From assembly GCA_036244855.1 (NCBI GenBank), contig BQKZ01006387.1, positions 1 through 10,476 on the forward strand: 10,476 bases of DNA. The letters run 5' to 3'. Shown in pieces: positions 1-7,898 of this stretch. Position numbers and translations under genes: made by a program. The stretch comes from Temnopleurus reevesii (taxonomy: Eukaryota > Echinodermata > Echinoidea > Temnopleuroida > Temnopleuridae). A model generated the notes under the pieces. It was not told where the DNA came from, made no database searches, and saw only the letters and a list, made by a program, of their open reading frames with translations. The first letter of the stretch is position 1, and each line of letters opens with the position of its first letter.

Positions 1-330
1 GGACCCTTGTAAAGTGATTAAATTAGACAAGTAAATATAGAAAATTGATTAAAAGGCATCCAGAAATAGTAAAGATGATTCTAAAAATGTCTGAAAATTA
101 GATTTTTAGAAGCCTATACGCCCAGTTTCAAATTTTCTTCTTCCTCTGTCACAGTGCAATAAATCCTGCAGTGTACTGCGTAAACGTCTGTATGCAGTGC
201 AATAACTGATTAGTGCTTATTAACACACACGCACACCCCCGACACACACAAACACACACACACGCACACATACATTTTGCAATACACACCCACGCACACA
301 TACACATTTTTCAATACACACACATACATA
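1..330. repeat. CA-rich microsatellite and short tandem duplication
   Basis: Positions 1-220 are unremarkable AT-rich sequence. From about 223 to 330 it is dominated by CA/ACAC runs. Within this, a unit of about 31 bp (cacgcacacatacattttgc...) is repeated twice in tandem at about 262-318 with small differences. No coding potential. Confidence 0.75.
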
Positions 331-945
331 CCCTCCCATGCCATAAGTATTGCAACATAGACCCACTCTTAAGGACACACATATAAATCAATATCATGCA
401 CTGGCCATATGAAGAAAAATGTTACAAAATATCTCAGGATTAGATTCTGTACTCAAGAACGAACTTTTTGGAATTATGTTGCTCATAAGCTCATAACCTA
501 ATCGATGTCCCATAAAATTATAACAAACAACAAATACCCTGAAGGAACTGAGAGTGACATCTTCAACTAAGGTTGGCTATTTTATTTTGCATTACATGGG
601 GTATAGATTTTGATATTTTTTGTTAGCAGAAGTATTCAACAAGTCATGGAATATGTTCAATTTAAAAAAAAAAGGAAAACAATTAAATTGCGGGAAGCCG
701 TTGAGTAATCTGCAAGTCGAGACATTGCAATTTTCTTCCTTTGTCGTCTTTGGTCTTTGGTACCAAGGGCATAACTGAACTAAGAATGGTTTTACCATAC
801 AAAATTAATAAACCGTGTATGACACTTTAATTTCAACCATAGATATTTTTTTCACATTTAAGGAAAAATAAGAAAAATACGACAGGTGACTCAATGGAAA
901 ATGAATGTAATTTTGCTATGTTGCAATACTTGTGGCATGGGAGGG
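331..945 (+). mobile_element. Non-autonomous TIR element (MITE) copy 1, 615 bp
   Basis: Ends are 30-bp terminal inverted repeats starting CCCTCCCATGCC and running through GTATTGCAACATAG (331-360 and 916-945, one mismatch). The flanking dinucleotide is TA on both sides (329-330, 946-947). A second copy at 7899-8527 is reverse-complementary along its whole length, which confirms the borders. There is no transposase. The minus-strand 68-codon open frame inside it is shared loosely with copy 2 but shows no protein-like conservation. The TA flanks hint at Tc1/mariner-type mobilisation, although the TIR sequence is not one I recognise. Confidence 0.85.
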
Positions 946-972
946 TACATGTACATCCTTTCTCTCTCTACA

Positions 973-997
973 CCCCCCCCCCCCCCCCCCCCCCCCC
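973..997. repeat. Poly-C tract, 25 bases, flanked by CT repeats
   Basis: An uninterrupted run of C, with TCTCTCTCTACA before and ACCTCTCTCTCC after, a compound homopurine/homopyrimidine tract. Its length is prone to sequencing error. It starts 27 bp after the end of MITE copy 1. Confidence 0.95.
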
Positions 998-2655
998 ACC
1001 TCTCTCTCCGCTCTTTGTTCCCCTTCTAACTTTCTCTCCACTTTTTCATCCGGCCTTGTCCCGTGTTTAGACAATCAAACAAGGTGCAGATGGTTGTTTG
1101 TTGGGGACGCAACTGAGAATGTATCCCCGATTTTTCGTCAATCACCTTCTAGTGTATGACAATTAACGCAAAAACTTTGAAATACCCACGGCATGGCCTC
1201 GAGCTCCCCATTTAGCCCCCTCACTTTTAAGGATGCTTTATGGTTCTTTTCCGTATGACAAATTCTAATATTTCATTTTGAAACATACACAATGCATTCA
1301 CGTAAATAACCACAAACACAAACATATGAAGATTTGCATAAACCATTATGGGAATTTGCTCCCATAACTTTTGATTTTATGTATTTATAAAATAATCATG
1401 CGACGTGGTAAAATATTGCAATCACAGTAAATTATAACAACAATCATCATTTTCAATTATAAATAGCAAATCAGTAGTGCTCAAGATATATCAGTCAAAC
1501 TTTGCATAATATTAATTATTATAAATAGTAATCGCAATAACTGAATATATGTAGCCGTAATTAAAACTAAAACACAATAGGTTTTACTTGGCACTAGCTT
1601 TCCTTTACACTATTCATTGTGTAATTAATTCAGATTCCTCTTCATTCCTGCAAAATACCTATGATTAGCAGAGTCAAGGAAAATACGAGAGAGAGAGAAA
1701 GCTATTTACAGCATAACATTATCACATATTTACACTGATCAATCTGTCATATACAGTATAACGAGATATTTAGAAATACTTCTTTATACATGAAGAATAA
1801 TGACTTCTCGGATCAGTTTGACGGTCTTTGAAAATCATATTAAAAATATTTTTTATTTGATTATTATCATTATTATTATCATTTTAGGGGGGTATGGTAT
1901 ATACATAACAATAAACAGGAAACACAAAAATAATTAACATTGCTATACATTTTTGAAAACTTCTGCCGACTATGAAACACAGTTGAAAAGAACTTAATTT
2001 CGAAATCCAGCTCATGTTGCATTATATCTCCTTGGTATGCCCAATTATTGAATTAGCTCTCATTCACACACAGCCCTTGAAATATGTTTCTGGTCACTCA
2101 ACGCAAATATTTGTTATCACACTTTTGGCATGTCATCTAGATTTAACACAATCCCACTTCATACTGGAAATGTGCAGTAAATCTTACAACTGTTATCATA
2201 ATTATTATCATCATGAGATTTTCCCTTTCTATTACCAAAATATGTTACACGCGTATACGTGAAATGAATTTGAAATCACCAACTTCCAAACATTCCATGA
2301 CCAAATTGTGAAGTGGGTGGGGGCATAGTAAAGAGTTGGGGTCGACATAACGTATGGTAAAGCAAAGTTTGTAGAAGGATTTGTTTCGTTGCTTGGTGGG
2401 GCGGAATTTTTGTAAGCTGGTAGGAAAAACCCTGAACAATCTTTATCTCATGTCAGGTGCTTAAAGGGTAAGTAAAAACATGTTGACCCAGTCGTAAAAT
2501 CTTGGATACGTGCATGTTATAGGCAAATGATCATCACGAGCCGGGCAAAATTTCCCAAAACATTTGTGAGGATTGTATGTCCTATGTGAGGGTAATAACA
2601 CTTCAAGAGTTCATAATTCCATACATAGCTGATATCCGTTTATAGCGCTCTTCCA
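998..2655. other. AT-rich region, no supported gene
   Basis: Only low-complexity stretches stand out: GAGAGAGAG near 1687-1697 and an ATT/ATC run at about 1860-1884. It lies downstream of the Rab32-like stop, so its right part may include that gene's 3' UTR. Open frames here (for example 2014-2262 plus and 2245-2439 minus) show no domain, splice context or codon bias. Confidence 0.5.
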
Positions 2656-2692
2656 TTATCCATTGAATACCAAGGTTCTCTCCACCAGAAAC
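2656..2692 (-). CDS. Rab32-like exon 7: terminal helix and stop
   Basis: The acceptor ttttctcttttatcacaag has a strong pyrimidine tract ending in AAG. The exon contributes one base to the Leu codon from exon 6, then FLVERTLVFNG and TAA (2658-2656). FLVE(K/R)xL is the last helix of Rab32 relatives, so phase and content agree. The family then normally carries a variable tail ending in paired cysteines. Here translation stops at once, so the predicted protein cannot be geranylgeranylated unless a different last exon is used. No AATAAA is seen on this strand until about 1857-1852. A weaker TATAAA lies at 2644-2639. Confidence 0.78.
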
Positions 2693-5600
2693 CTTGTGAT
2701 AAAAGAGAAAAGTAAAGTTTATTTCATAAGTAAAAAGAAATAAAAGAGTAGAAACTATACATAAACATTTGGGACACATTTAAAAAACGATGCACTAGTA
2801 TTGCATCTTGTAACACTGGTAGCACACTTCAGGGTGCAATATTACATTTTTTTTTTAAATGTGTCTAATCCTTTTCATAAATAAATGAATAAAGGTATGT
2901 AATCTAGTTGTTACCGGCCAGTTTAAGGAATACCTCGTAACTACGTCCGTTGGAAAGACACGTACATACATTTTTGATCTATTAATAAACCGATCTATTT
3001 GTTTATTTCTAAAGCATATACAAGCTAACCCAAAATAGGTCTCGGCGAGACCTCCAGGCGTAAATGTTCAGAATTGAATGAGAAATGCCTTTAAATCTAA
3101 ATTCATCATCATCATCATAATTAATGTTGTACTTGTAGAGTTCAAGATCACTTACAGCATAGTTTCATCAATGTTTGTTCGTTCTGCGGCTGAAACATTG
3201 CCCCAACCGATGAAATCATTTTCATTGCACAATTCCTCGATTTCAGCATCAGTCACGATTGGTGATGGTAGATCAACCTGCAAAAAATTAGAAAATATCG
3301 AAACCGATTTTTCTTTGGGTTTGAAATTTTTAAAGGTATTTCTAAAATTACGCTAACTAAAGTTACCTGTTTAGAATTACGATATACTGCAAACATGGGT
3401 ATTTCAGAACCAGACCCTTTGAAAAAGATGAAAATGCTAATTTGTAAAATGACAGCAAATTTTCTGCGATGTTAATATAAATTTACAAATATGTATAAGA
3501 TAGCCACGTGAAAAATATTGCTAAAAATCACTCCTAGAGACTGCTACATCAAAGTTACTATTAAAAAGATTGAAAAGTTCACTCTGAAGTTCAAGGAGTC
3601 AATATCAGACAAAACAATAAATTATGAGAAAAAGTTAAAGGAATATTGAACGAAAATGACGTCTAGTGTAATACATTTTGGAGTGACCTCTCAGCTATTA
3701 GAGATCACTAAAAACAGACGGGAAAATTATTTTCACTCGAATTTCACTATCATTACAGTCTTTTTGGAAATCCACCCCTTCCAGAGTGAAACTTTCCATG
3801 CATCACTTTTTCTATTCATGAACACGGCAAAGAAATACCTTGTTGGCCAGAAGAAGGCACGGAAGACGACTGACACTCGTTAACGTTTCGACGTCGTTCT
3901 TCCGCTGTACGATACTCTCGAATGACGCACGTTGGGTTACGTCAAAAATAATGACGCAAGCTGACGCACCTTTGTAGTACAGTCTCATTATTGAACTACA
4001 ATCTCCAGCCTCACCTATTGGAAGAAAGGAATATAATTTTTGAAATAATTATGAAATATTGTTTTGTGATACTAAATGATGTGATTTCTTTTAAAAATGT
4101 TCAACTATTTGGTGTAGTAATCTACAGTTCTCTGAGAAATCTATTATATGTTTGTCACACCAATATTATTATTTGCAACCATTTATGCACCAAATTAAAA
4201 AGGAAAACATTAATACCGATTTTAATCCTAGCTGACCTAATCTTTTTATTTTTTTTTGTAATCGCTTTTAAAATCAGGATAGGAAGTTTCCAGTTTCAGT
4301 CGGTTGATGTACTGCATCTCTGTATCCCAATGATGCCAACAATATCTTCGAATTGATCATGTAAATTGTTATATCAGCATGACTGATTTAATCATCGTTA
4401 AAGCATTCCTTGCACCCGCAGGCTGAACCACAAATGAAATTACAAAATATTGATTAAAACTTAAACGAATTAAACGCACAACGACGCACCGGACATGCAA
4501 CAAAATACAGAAATAACTGGAAAACGAATCATTCATCTTATTGATGGGTATATTCTGATCCAGGAATCATTGTCAGGTCGGAAATTATGATATGATTTCT
4601 ATAAAGAATGAGACATTAATTTATGCGGGAGGTGGTCCTGGATGCAGAGATAGAACGTGAAGTTGACCAGAGGGTACATATTTTTGTTATGAATTAAGGA
4701 AAGTGCCCATTTTGCTGAGAAGGTTCGGGTGCCGCTCGCCCCTGGATTTGCACAAGTTTGTATTGAGTAGTTACCATTGATATCCCATAATTGAAGCTTT
4801 ACCAGCTGATCCTGACACCTCAAAATCTTCAGAGCAAAGTCAACTGTAAGAGGAAGTAGAATGGAAAATATTACATAAATATATATATATGATGTGTCCC
4901 TTGTATAACATCGATTCTTCTCTATTTCTCACTTCTAGGATCATCAAAATTGTAAGAATATATATAGGCACAGGCACTAAATCATAATTTAAAAAATCTA
5001 TTTTGTATGTGTAGCGGAGTAGGGGGATGTCCCAAAGTCGAACCTTTTTATCCTATCAAAAACATGGTTACGTTATTTCTCTACCGATTCGTTTTTAAAT
5101 AAACACAGCTCATTGAAATATCAAGTAAATCACATTTTTGTACAGAGAATTTTCATTAAAAAATCATAAGAAGAGCTGGATTGAATTGATCATCAAGAGG
5201 CGAGTGCAGTAATGACACTCGTATGGATTTTGCAATAAGCTGTATAATATCAAAACGAATAATCGCTTCGTAATTGTAAGTTTTTTTTCAAGCTTCGGGA
5301 CCAACATGTCCGAGACATGAACGGCTGTTCACAAATTTATCAATCCTTTTTAACATGCAAATCAGTTAAAGAGTGTAGAGCTCTAACCAAGTGGAAAGGT
5401 GTTTTGGATTTTCAACATGAAAATTGGGGTTTATATTGTTTAATTCCATTTCAGTCAACAATGGACGTCAATTTAAGATGGTTTCAAGTAAAGATCTTAA
5501 ACAGAATATTATATATGAAAGATGCTTTATTCCGCTTTGGTGTTGTAACTAATAAGAAATGCACTTTTTGTAATAATGATGATGAAACTCTCCTACATGT

Positions 5601-6413
5601 TTTTTGCTCTTGTAACTGTTCGAATGAAATATGGTTGAAACTCGAATATTGGATATTTCGTTACACAGGGAAAAGAATTACACTTACAAATCAAAACAAA
5701 TTGTTTGGTTTTTGTGGAAGCAGTAATAATGCACTTAATTGTATTCTCATAGTTATAAGAAGGGAATTATTTTTAGCTAAATTACGAAATCAATTACCTG
5801 ACTTTCATGCAATTCTATCAGCTGTGAAACGTTATTATGAAATGGAAAAATATATATGTCAAACAAATCTCAGAGAAAATAAAATGAAAAAGAAGTGGTT
5901 TCAATTTAGAAATTATTTTGATTGTGATGGCAATTTCCCAACACAACAATGAACATATATGGGTATAGTGTTTCATTCTGATATGCTTTCGACCGTGATG
6001 ATCTGAATCATTGTTTGTCATATCTTTTATCTGCATGTATTTGTTTAACTGCTTGTAAAGAAAGAACTGATGAATGTAATGTATAATTATGATATTTGTT
6101 TGAAAATAAAGAACCCTGTGGAAGGGAAAGAAAAAAAAAAAAAAAACATGTCCGAGACTTTAGATTCGTGGTTTGATGGTATGAAGAAGACCCAATATCT
6201 CTTCACAATAGATAGTACAATAGAAAGTAATTGGTTGTAGGTAAGTGTTCATCTTAACTCACCACCCGTTCCGGTTCGTCGAATTTTGCCATTGATATAC
6301 TTCTCAATAAACGAGCTCTTCCCGACCAGATTATCACCAACTATCAGCACCTTGAGGACCCTGACATTCTCCTCTTCAGTGTCACTTTCATGTCTTATAG
6401 ATGATGACGTCAT
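2656..6413 (-). CDS. Divergent Rab32/38/29-like small GTPase, seven exons (spliced)
   Basis: Predicted join on the minus strand: 6413-6263, 4843-4775, 4014-3970, 3869-3776, 3436-3367, 3277-3156, 2692-2656. This totals 588 nt, 195 codons plus a stop, in phase throughout. Rab32-family proteins are membrane-associated GTPases acting in trafficking to lysosome-related organelles. What is visible, in order: P-loop GDNLVGKSS (about residues 26-34), VDFALK after switch I, LQLWDING (DxxG), a YYK helix end, an SLWK helix, IPMFAV before the G4 region, FIGWGNVSA at G5 and a terminal FLVE helix. Departures from the family: the switch II Gln is Glu, NKxD reads KQVD, SAK reads SAA, the switch I Thr is displaced, and no C-terminal cysteines follow, so prenylation is not expected. 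Length is near the family core but lacks the roughly 25-residue variable tail. Family membership is well supported by ordered motifs and splice sites. Activity is unknown, and the exon 4/5 junction is the least certain part. Confidence 0.83.
2693..3155 (-). other. Intron 6 of the Rab32-like gene
   Basis: AT-rich and bounded by gtaagtga and cacaag. Contains a run of T at about 2848-2856 and a small inverted repeat GGTCTC/GAGACC near 3039-3053. I see no coding potential on either strand. Confidence 0.6.
3156..3277 (-). CDS. Rab32-like exon 6: G5 region
   Basis: The acceptor ttttttgcag and donor GCT|gtaagtga are both near-consensus. The exon is 122 nt, phase 0 in and phase 2 out. It reads VDLPSPIVTDAEIEELCNEN then DFIGWGNVSAAERTNIDETM. 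This closely follows the Rab32/38/29 segment Cys-Asp-Leu...F-x-G-W-x-x-T-S-A-K-x-N-x-N-I-x-E-A. The Lys of SAK, which packs on the guanine ring in active GTPases, is Ala here. It was found only by reading the minus strand against splice sites. The plus-strand frame covering it is a shadow. Confidence 0.85.
3367..3436 (-). CDS. Rab32-like exon 5: beta5 and degenerate G4
   Basis: The donor AAACAG|gtaact is strong and ends in phase 0. The reading frame gives GSGSEIPMFAVYRNSKQ, corresponding to the family stretch (L-P-N)-G-x-P-I-P-x-x-L-L-x-N-K-x before Asp-Leu. Joined to exon 6 the G4 motif reads K-Q-V-D where NKxD is expected, with about three extra residues before it. The acceptor is either aattag at 3437-3442 (phase 2, used here) or the rarer ttttcaaag at 3417 (would start at 3416 and needs phase 1). 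Confidence 0.65.
3776..3869 (-). CDS. Rab32-like exon 4: beta4/alpha3 region (3' end uncertain)
   Basis: The acceptor is gtgtcag|TC, which completes the G from exon 3. The pyrimidine tract is weak. It reads VVFRAFFWPTRYFFAVFMNR then KSDAWKVSLWKG. The later part aligns to the Rab32 pattern AFVVFDISRSSTFEAVLKWK, with about eight extra residues near WPTRYFFA. The donor chosen is AAGGG|gtggat at 3775, because it is the one that keeps frame with the exon 5 acceptor at 3436 and gives a family-like length. An alternative donor ACT|gtaatg at 3756 extends the exon to 3757 (adding WISKKT, which also looks family-like) but leaves phase 0, which no acceptor I can see matches. Confidence 0.55.
3970..4014 (-). 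CDS. Rab32-like exon 3: 45-nt microexon carrying switch II
   Basis: The acceptor attcctttcttccaatag is excellent. The donor AAAG|gtgcgt is acceptable. The exon has phase 1 on both sides and reads (G)EAGDCSSIMRLYYK. It aligns to the family segment G-Q-E-R-F-(G)-N-M-T-R-V-Y-Y-K with one extra residue. The Gln needed for intrinsic GTP hydrolysis is Glu, and the following E-R-F is not retained, whereas R-x-YYK is. The exact phase match with exons 2 and 4 and the correct position in the fold support it despite its size. Confidence 0.75.
4015..4774 (-). other. Intron 2 of the Rab32-like gene
   Basis: Bounded by gtaact and the pyrimidine-rich ttcttccaatag. AT-rich. A 121-codon plus-strand open frame crosses it and exon 3 but has no recognisable domain and is treated as chance. 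Confidence 0.6.
4775..4843 (-). CDS. Rab32-like exon 2: VDFALK and LQLWDI beta hairpin
   Basis: The acceptor cctcttacag has a good pyrimidine tract. The exon is 69 nt with phase 1 at both ends, and the donor is AATG|gtaact. With the carried-over G it reads VDFALKILRCQDQLVKLQLW then DIN(G). VDFALK plus LVxLQLWDIxG is a signature of the Rab32/38/29 group and is the strongest single family assignment in the window. The DxxG motif is completed by the first two bases of the next exon. Confidence 0.88.
5303..5316. repeat. Target-site duplication, left copy
   Basis: The 14-bp aacatgtccgagac is repeated exactly immediately after the LINE poly-A. The leading A bases overlap the tail on the right side, so the true length is 12-14 bp. 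Confidence 0.92.
5317..5952 (+). pseudogene. LINE ORF2 C-terminal fragment with zf-RVT-type domain
   Basis: 211 codons open to a stop at 5950-5952. The segment LRWFQVKILNRILYMKDALF followed by C-x2-C-x8-H-x2-C (CTFC...HVFC) and IWLKL matches the zinc-binding region C-terminal to the reverse transcriptase in L1/Tx1-clade non-LTR elements. The rest is Lys/Asn-rich and ends FRNYFDCDGNFPTQQ. The initial Met falls exactly at the insertion junction, so it is an internal residue of the original protein, not a true start. The polymerase and endonuclease domains were lost by 5' truncation. Assignment to the Tx1/L1 clade rather than another LINE clade is likely but not proven. Confidence 0.82.
5317..6146 (+). 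mobile_element. 5'-truncated LINE (Tx1/L1-like), ORF2 C-terminus, 3' UTR and poly-A
   Basis: Contains the last 211 codons of a retrotransposon ORF2, a 178-nt 3' UTR, AATAAA at 6105-6110 and an A tract at 6131-6146. It is flanked by perfect 14-bp copies of aacatgtccgagac (5303-5316 and 6145-6158). Truncation at the 5' end, a poly-A tail and a long target-site duplication are hallmarks of target-primed reverse transcription. The perfect duplications and unbroken frame indicate a fairly recent insertion. It lies antisense in intron 1 of the Rab32-like gene. It cannot move by itself, since the endonuclease and reverse transcriptase are absent. Confidence 0.9.
6145..6158. repeat. Target-site duplication, right copy
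   Basis: Identical to 5303-5316 and abuts the LINE poly-A tract. Confidence 0.92.
6263..6413 (-). CDS. Rab32-like exon 1: start codon, P-loop, switch I
   Basis: Begins at ATG 6413-6411, the first Met after an in-frame TGA 12 nt upstream. Encodes 50 residues plus one base. After a short acidic leader (ESDTEEEN) come VLKVLIVGDNLVGKSSFIEK, a canonical beta1/P-loop/alpha1 with the GxxxxGKS pattern intact, then YINGKIRRTGTG leading into switch I. The donor is G|gtgagttaag, a strong consensus, leaving phase 1. In Rab32 relatives this stretch ends in a Thr-Ile-Gly-Val-Asp-Phe series. Here it reads T-G-T-G-V-D-F across the junction, so the Mg-binding switch I Thr is shifted or replaced. Confidence 0.85.
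6405..6412. promoter_or_regulatory. CRE-type palindrome TGACGTCA overlapping the start codon
   Basis: A perfect 8-bp TGACGTCA, the CREB/ATF consensus, overlaps the predicted Met codon of the Rab32-like gene. Such sites often lie near transcription starts, but its position inside the coding start may be fortuitous. No experimental support is possible from sequence. Confidence 0.25.
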
Positions 6414-7559
6414 TATTACTTCTCAGTCATTACATAAGAGGTGGAAGGATGCATATGCCCATAGCAACACTGGACTTCGTATCAGCAGGTCTCTTCTTGT
6501 GACAACTTTATGTCAAGGTTCGGAAGCTGACGCAGACGAGTCTTGGAGCAGGGTCAATCTGCATCCAAAGAGAGATGGTAATCTATCACTGTCCCTGTAT
6601 GTCGTTGTGAATGTTTTTCTGATGGAGACAGATAGATAAGTGAAAATTAAGATACGATATAAAATATTTCCGTTAAATATAGTTGGTCATGGGACAACAG
6701 ATCTGTACGCCATGTATTGAACTGTACGGAAACAACAATCATAAGGCGGTCCCGATATGAATAGCATTACAAATAAGCAATGAATTGGCGTTCGACTTAA
6801 TTTTATGGAAATAGTTTACATCGTGTAGACTCGTATTTGTAACCCTTATGTTACAAGGTTCCTAGATCGTTCTAAGATAATTCAAAGCTTGTCAACCAAT
6901 CAACTACTGTATTGTGTAAATCCCATCGACTTCCCGCAGGACTACCCGGTCCCAGAAGCCAATGCCATGGGTTAAGGAACCTTAAACGGTTGCAGAGAAG
7001 TAGGCCCTATGTAGAACCTCTCTTTTTTTCCTGAGAATACCCATGTATGGGTATTAAAATAATAAATGGGAGAAGATTAATGAACATCGATGTTTAAAGG
7101 ACGTGCCATGTTTTTATTTTTATTTTTATGGACGTTGGCTTGAGGAACTAGATTCGTCATTTTGCATCTGATCCTCATCACTCAAAGAGTAGAAAGAGGA
7201 AGGAAACCCGAAGATTTTTGTAGATATCTCACTACAGACACCTCAATAATCAACTGTTCGTTAATGTTCGGGACAGGTGGACAACCCGTCAGTGTCCTAC
7301 CCGCTGACTTTCCCCGATATTGTCTCACTCAGCCTACCAGTCAACCGTGGACAAAGACATAAAACGACATAAAACACACAACGAGGGCCCAGTGTCACAA
7401 GGACGTAACTCCCACTTCAAACGACCACATATGGTCGGGAGTCCATCTCCCTAGGAAGTCCATGGTCTTATCGATCTCCACGGCTTTCTTCCTTGTTCGC
7501 TACATGATCTCTGTGTGAAACTATAAGTATCCTTGGTTTGGCATTAGAGGTTATTATTG
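6414..7559. other. 5' flank of the Rab32-like gene, no other gene seen
   Basis: The first about 230 bp upstream of the start (to about 6640) is less AT-rich and probably contains 5' UTR and promoter. I see no TATA box I would defend. Small perfect hairpins occur at 7036-7055 (AATACCCAT-GT-ATGGGTATT) and near 6972-6985 (TTAAGG-AA-CCTTAA). A TTTTTATTTTTA run is at about 7111-7128. Nothing recognisably coding. Confidence 0.45.
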
Positions 7560-7806
7560 GAGTGCTCGAGATATGATATCTTTATATTATGAAACTACAA
7601 GTAATTATATATGTTTTATTACACATTGTACGCATTGTACGCGGGTTGTGGAGATTAGGTTCTCCTTGTTCATGCCCCGGCAGCCCATTCAAGTCAACTG
7701 CAGGTCTTAATTATTTATCATTTGGATAATTCTTGTATCTTTGTATATTTCACGTATACTGTAATTGTTTTGTTTTGAATTTACCGAATAAATAATAATA
7801 ATAATA
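7560..7806 (+). repeat. Possible LINE 3' end with (AAT)n tail
   Basis: A T-rich, non-coding stretch ending in taccgaataaataataataa and an AAT repeat (about 7787-7806). CR1/L2/RTE-type LINEs in invertebrates often end in a T-rich 3' UTR followed by a short tandem repeat instead of poly-A, and this resembles that pattern. There is no coding remnant, so the assignment and the left border are weak. A small direct repeat CATTGTACGC x2 lies near 7624-7643. Confidence 0.3.
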
Positions 7807-7898
7807 CTAACATATCAAAACACATGATTAGCATTTACATATTCTTGTCCAAAACATCATTACTTCCTACAATGCAATATAATCTAGCATAGCACATA

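Larger units (their letters stand above)
4844..6262 (-). other. Intron 1 of the Rab32-like gene, interrupted by a LINE
   Basis: The longest intron, about 1.4 kb, of which about 0.84 kb is the inserted LINE and its duplicated target. Without it the intron would be near 575 bp. It also holds a short (AT)n at about 4879-4890. Boundaries are gtgagttaag and cctcttacag. Confidence 0.7.

Noticed and set aside
223..330. CRISPR-like spaced repeats
   Set aside because: It is a CA microsatellite with one imperfect tandem duplication and no regular spacer structure.
932..1159. Proline-rich 75-codon frame
   Set aside because: The prolines are simply the C25 tract read in frame. No other coding evidence.
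3078..3356. 92-codon plus-strand open frame
   Set aside because: Shadow of exon 6. The minus strand has near-consensus splice sites and Rab G5 content.
3835..3869. Acceptor caacaag before GTATTTC as an alternative exon 4 start
   Set aside because: It gives an attractive ungapped alignment to the Rab beta4 strand but is out of phase with exon 3, whereas gtgtcag|TC is in phase.
3991..4356. 121-codon plus-strand open frame
   Set aside because: It lies across exon 3 and intron 2 of the minus-strand gene, is rich in Ile/Leu/Phe as expected of AT-rich noise, and has no domain or clear start context.
5317..5952. LINE fragment as an independent host gene
   Set aside because: Its Met coincides with the insertion breakpoint, and it is framed by target duplications and a poly-A tail.
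6286..6639. 117-codon plus-strand open frame
   Set aside because: It is the antisense shadow of exon 1, whose minus-strand frame carries an unmistakable P-loop.
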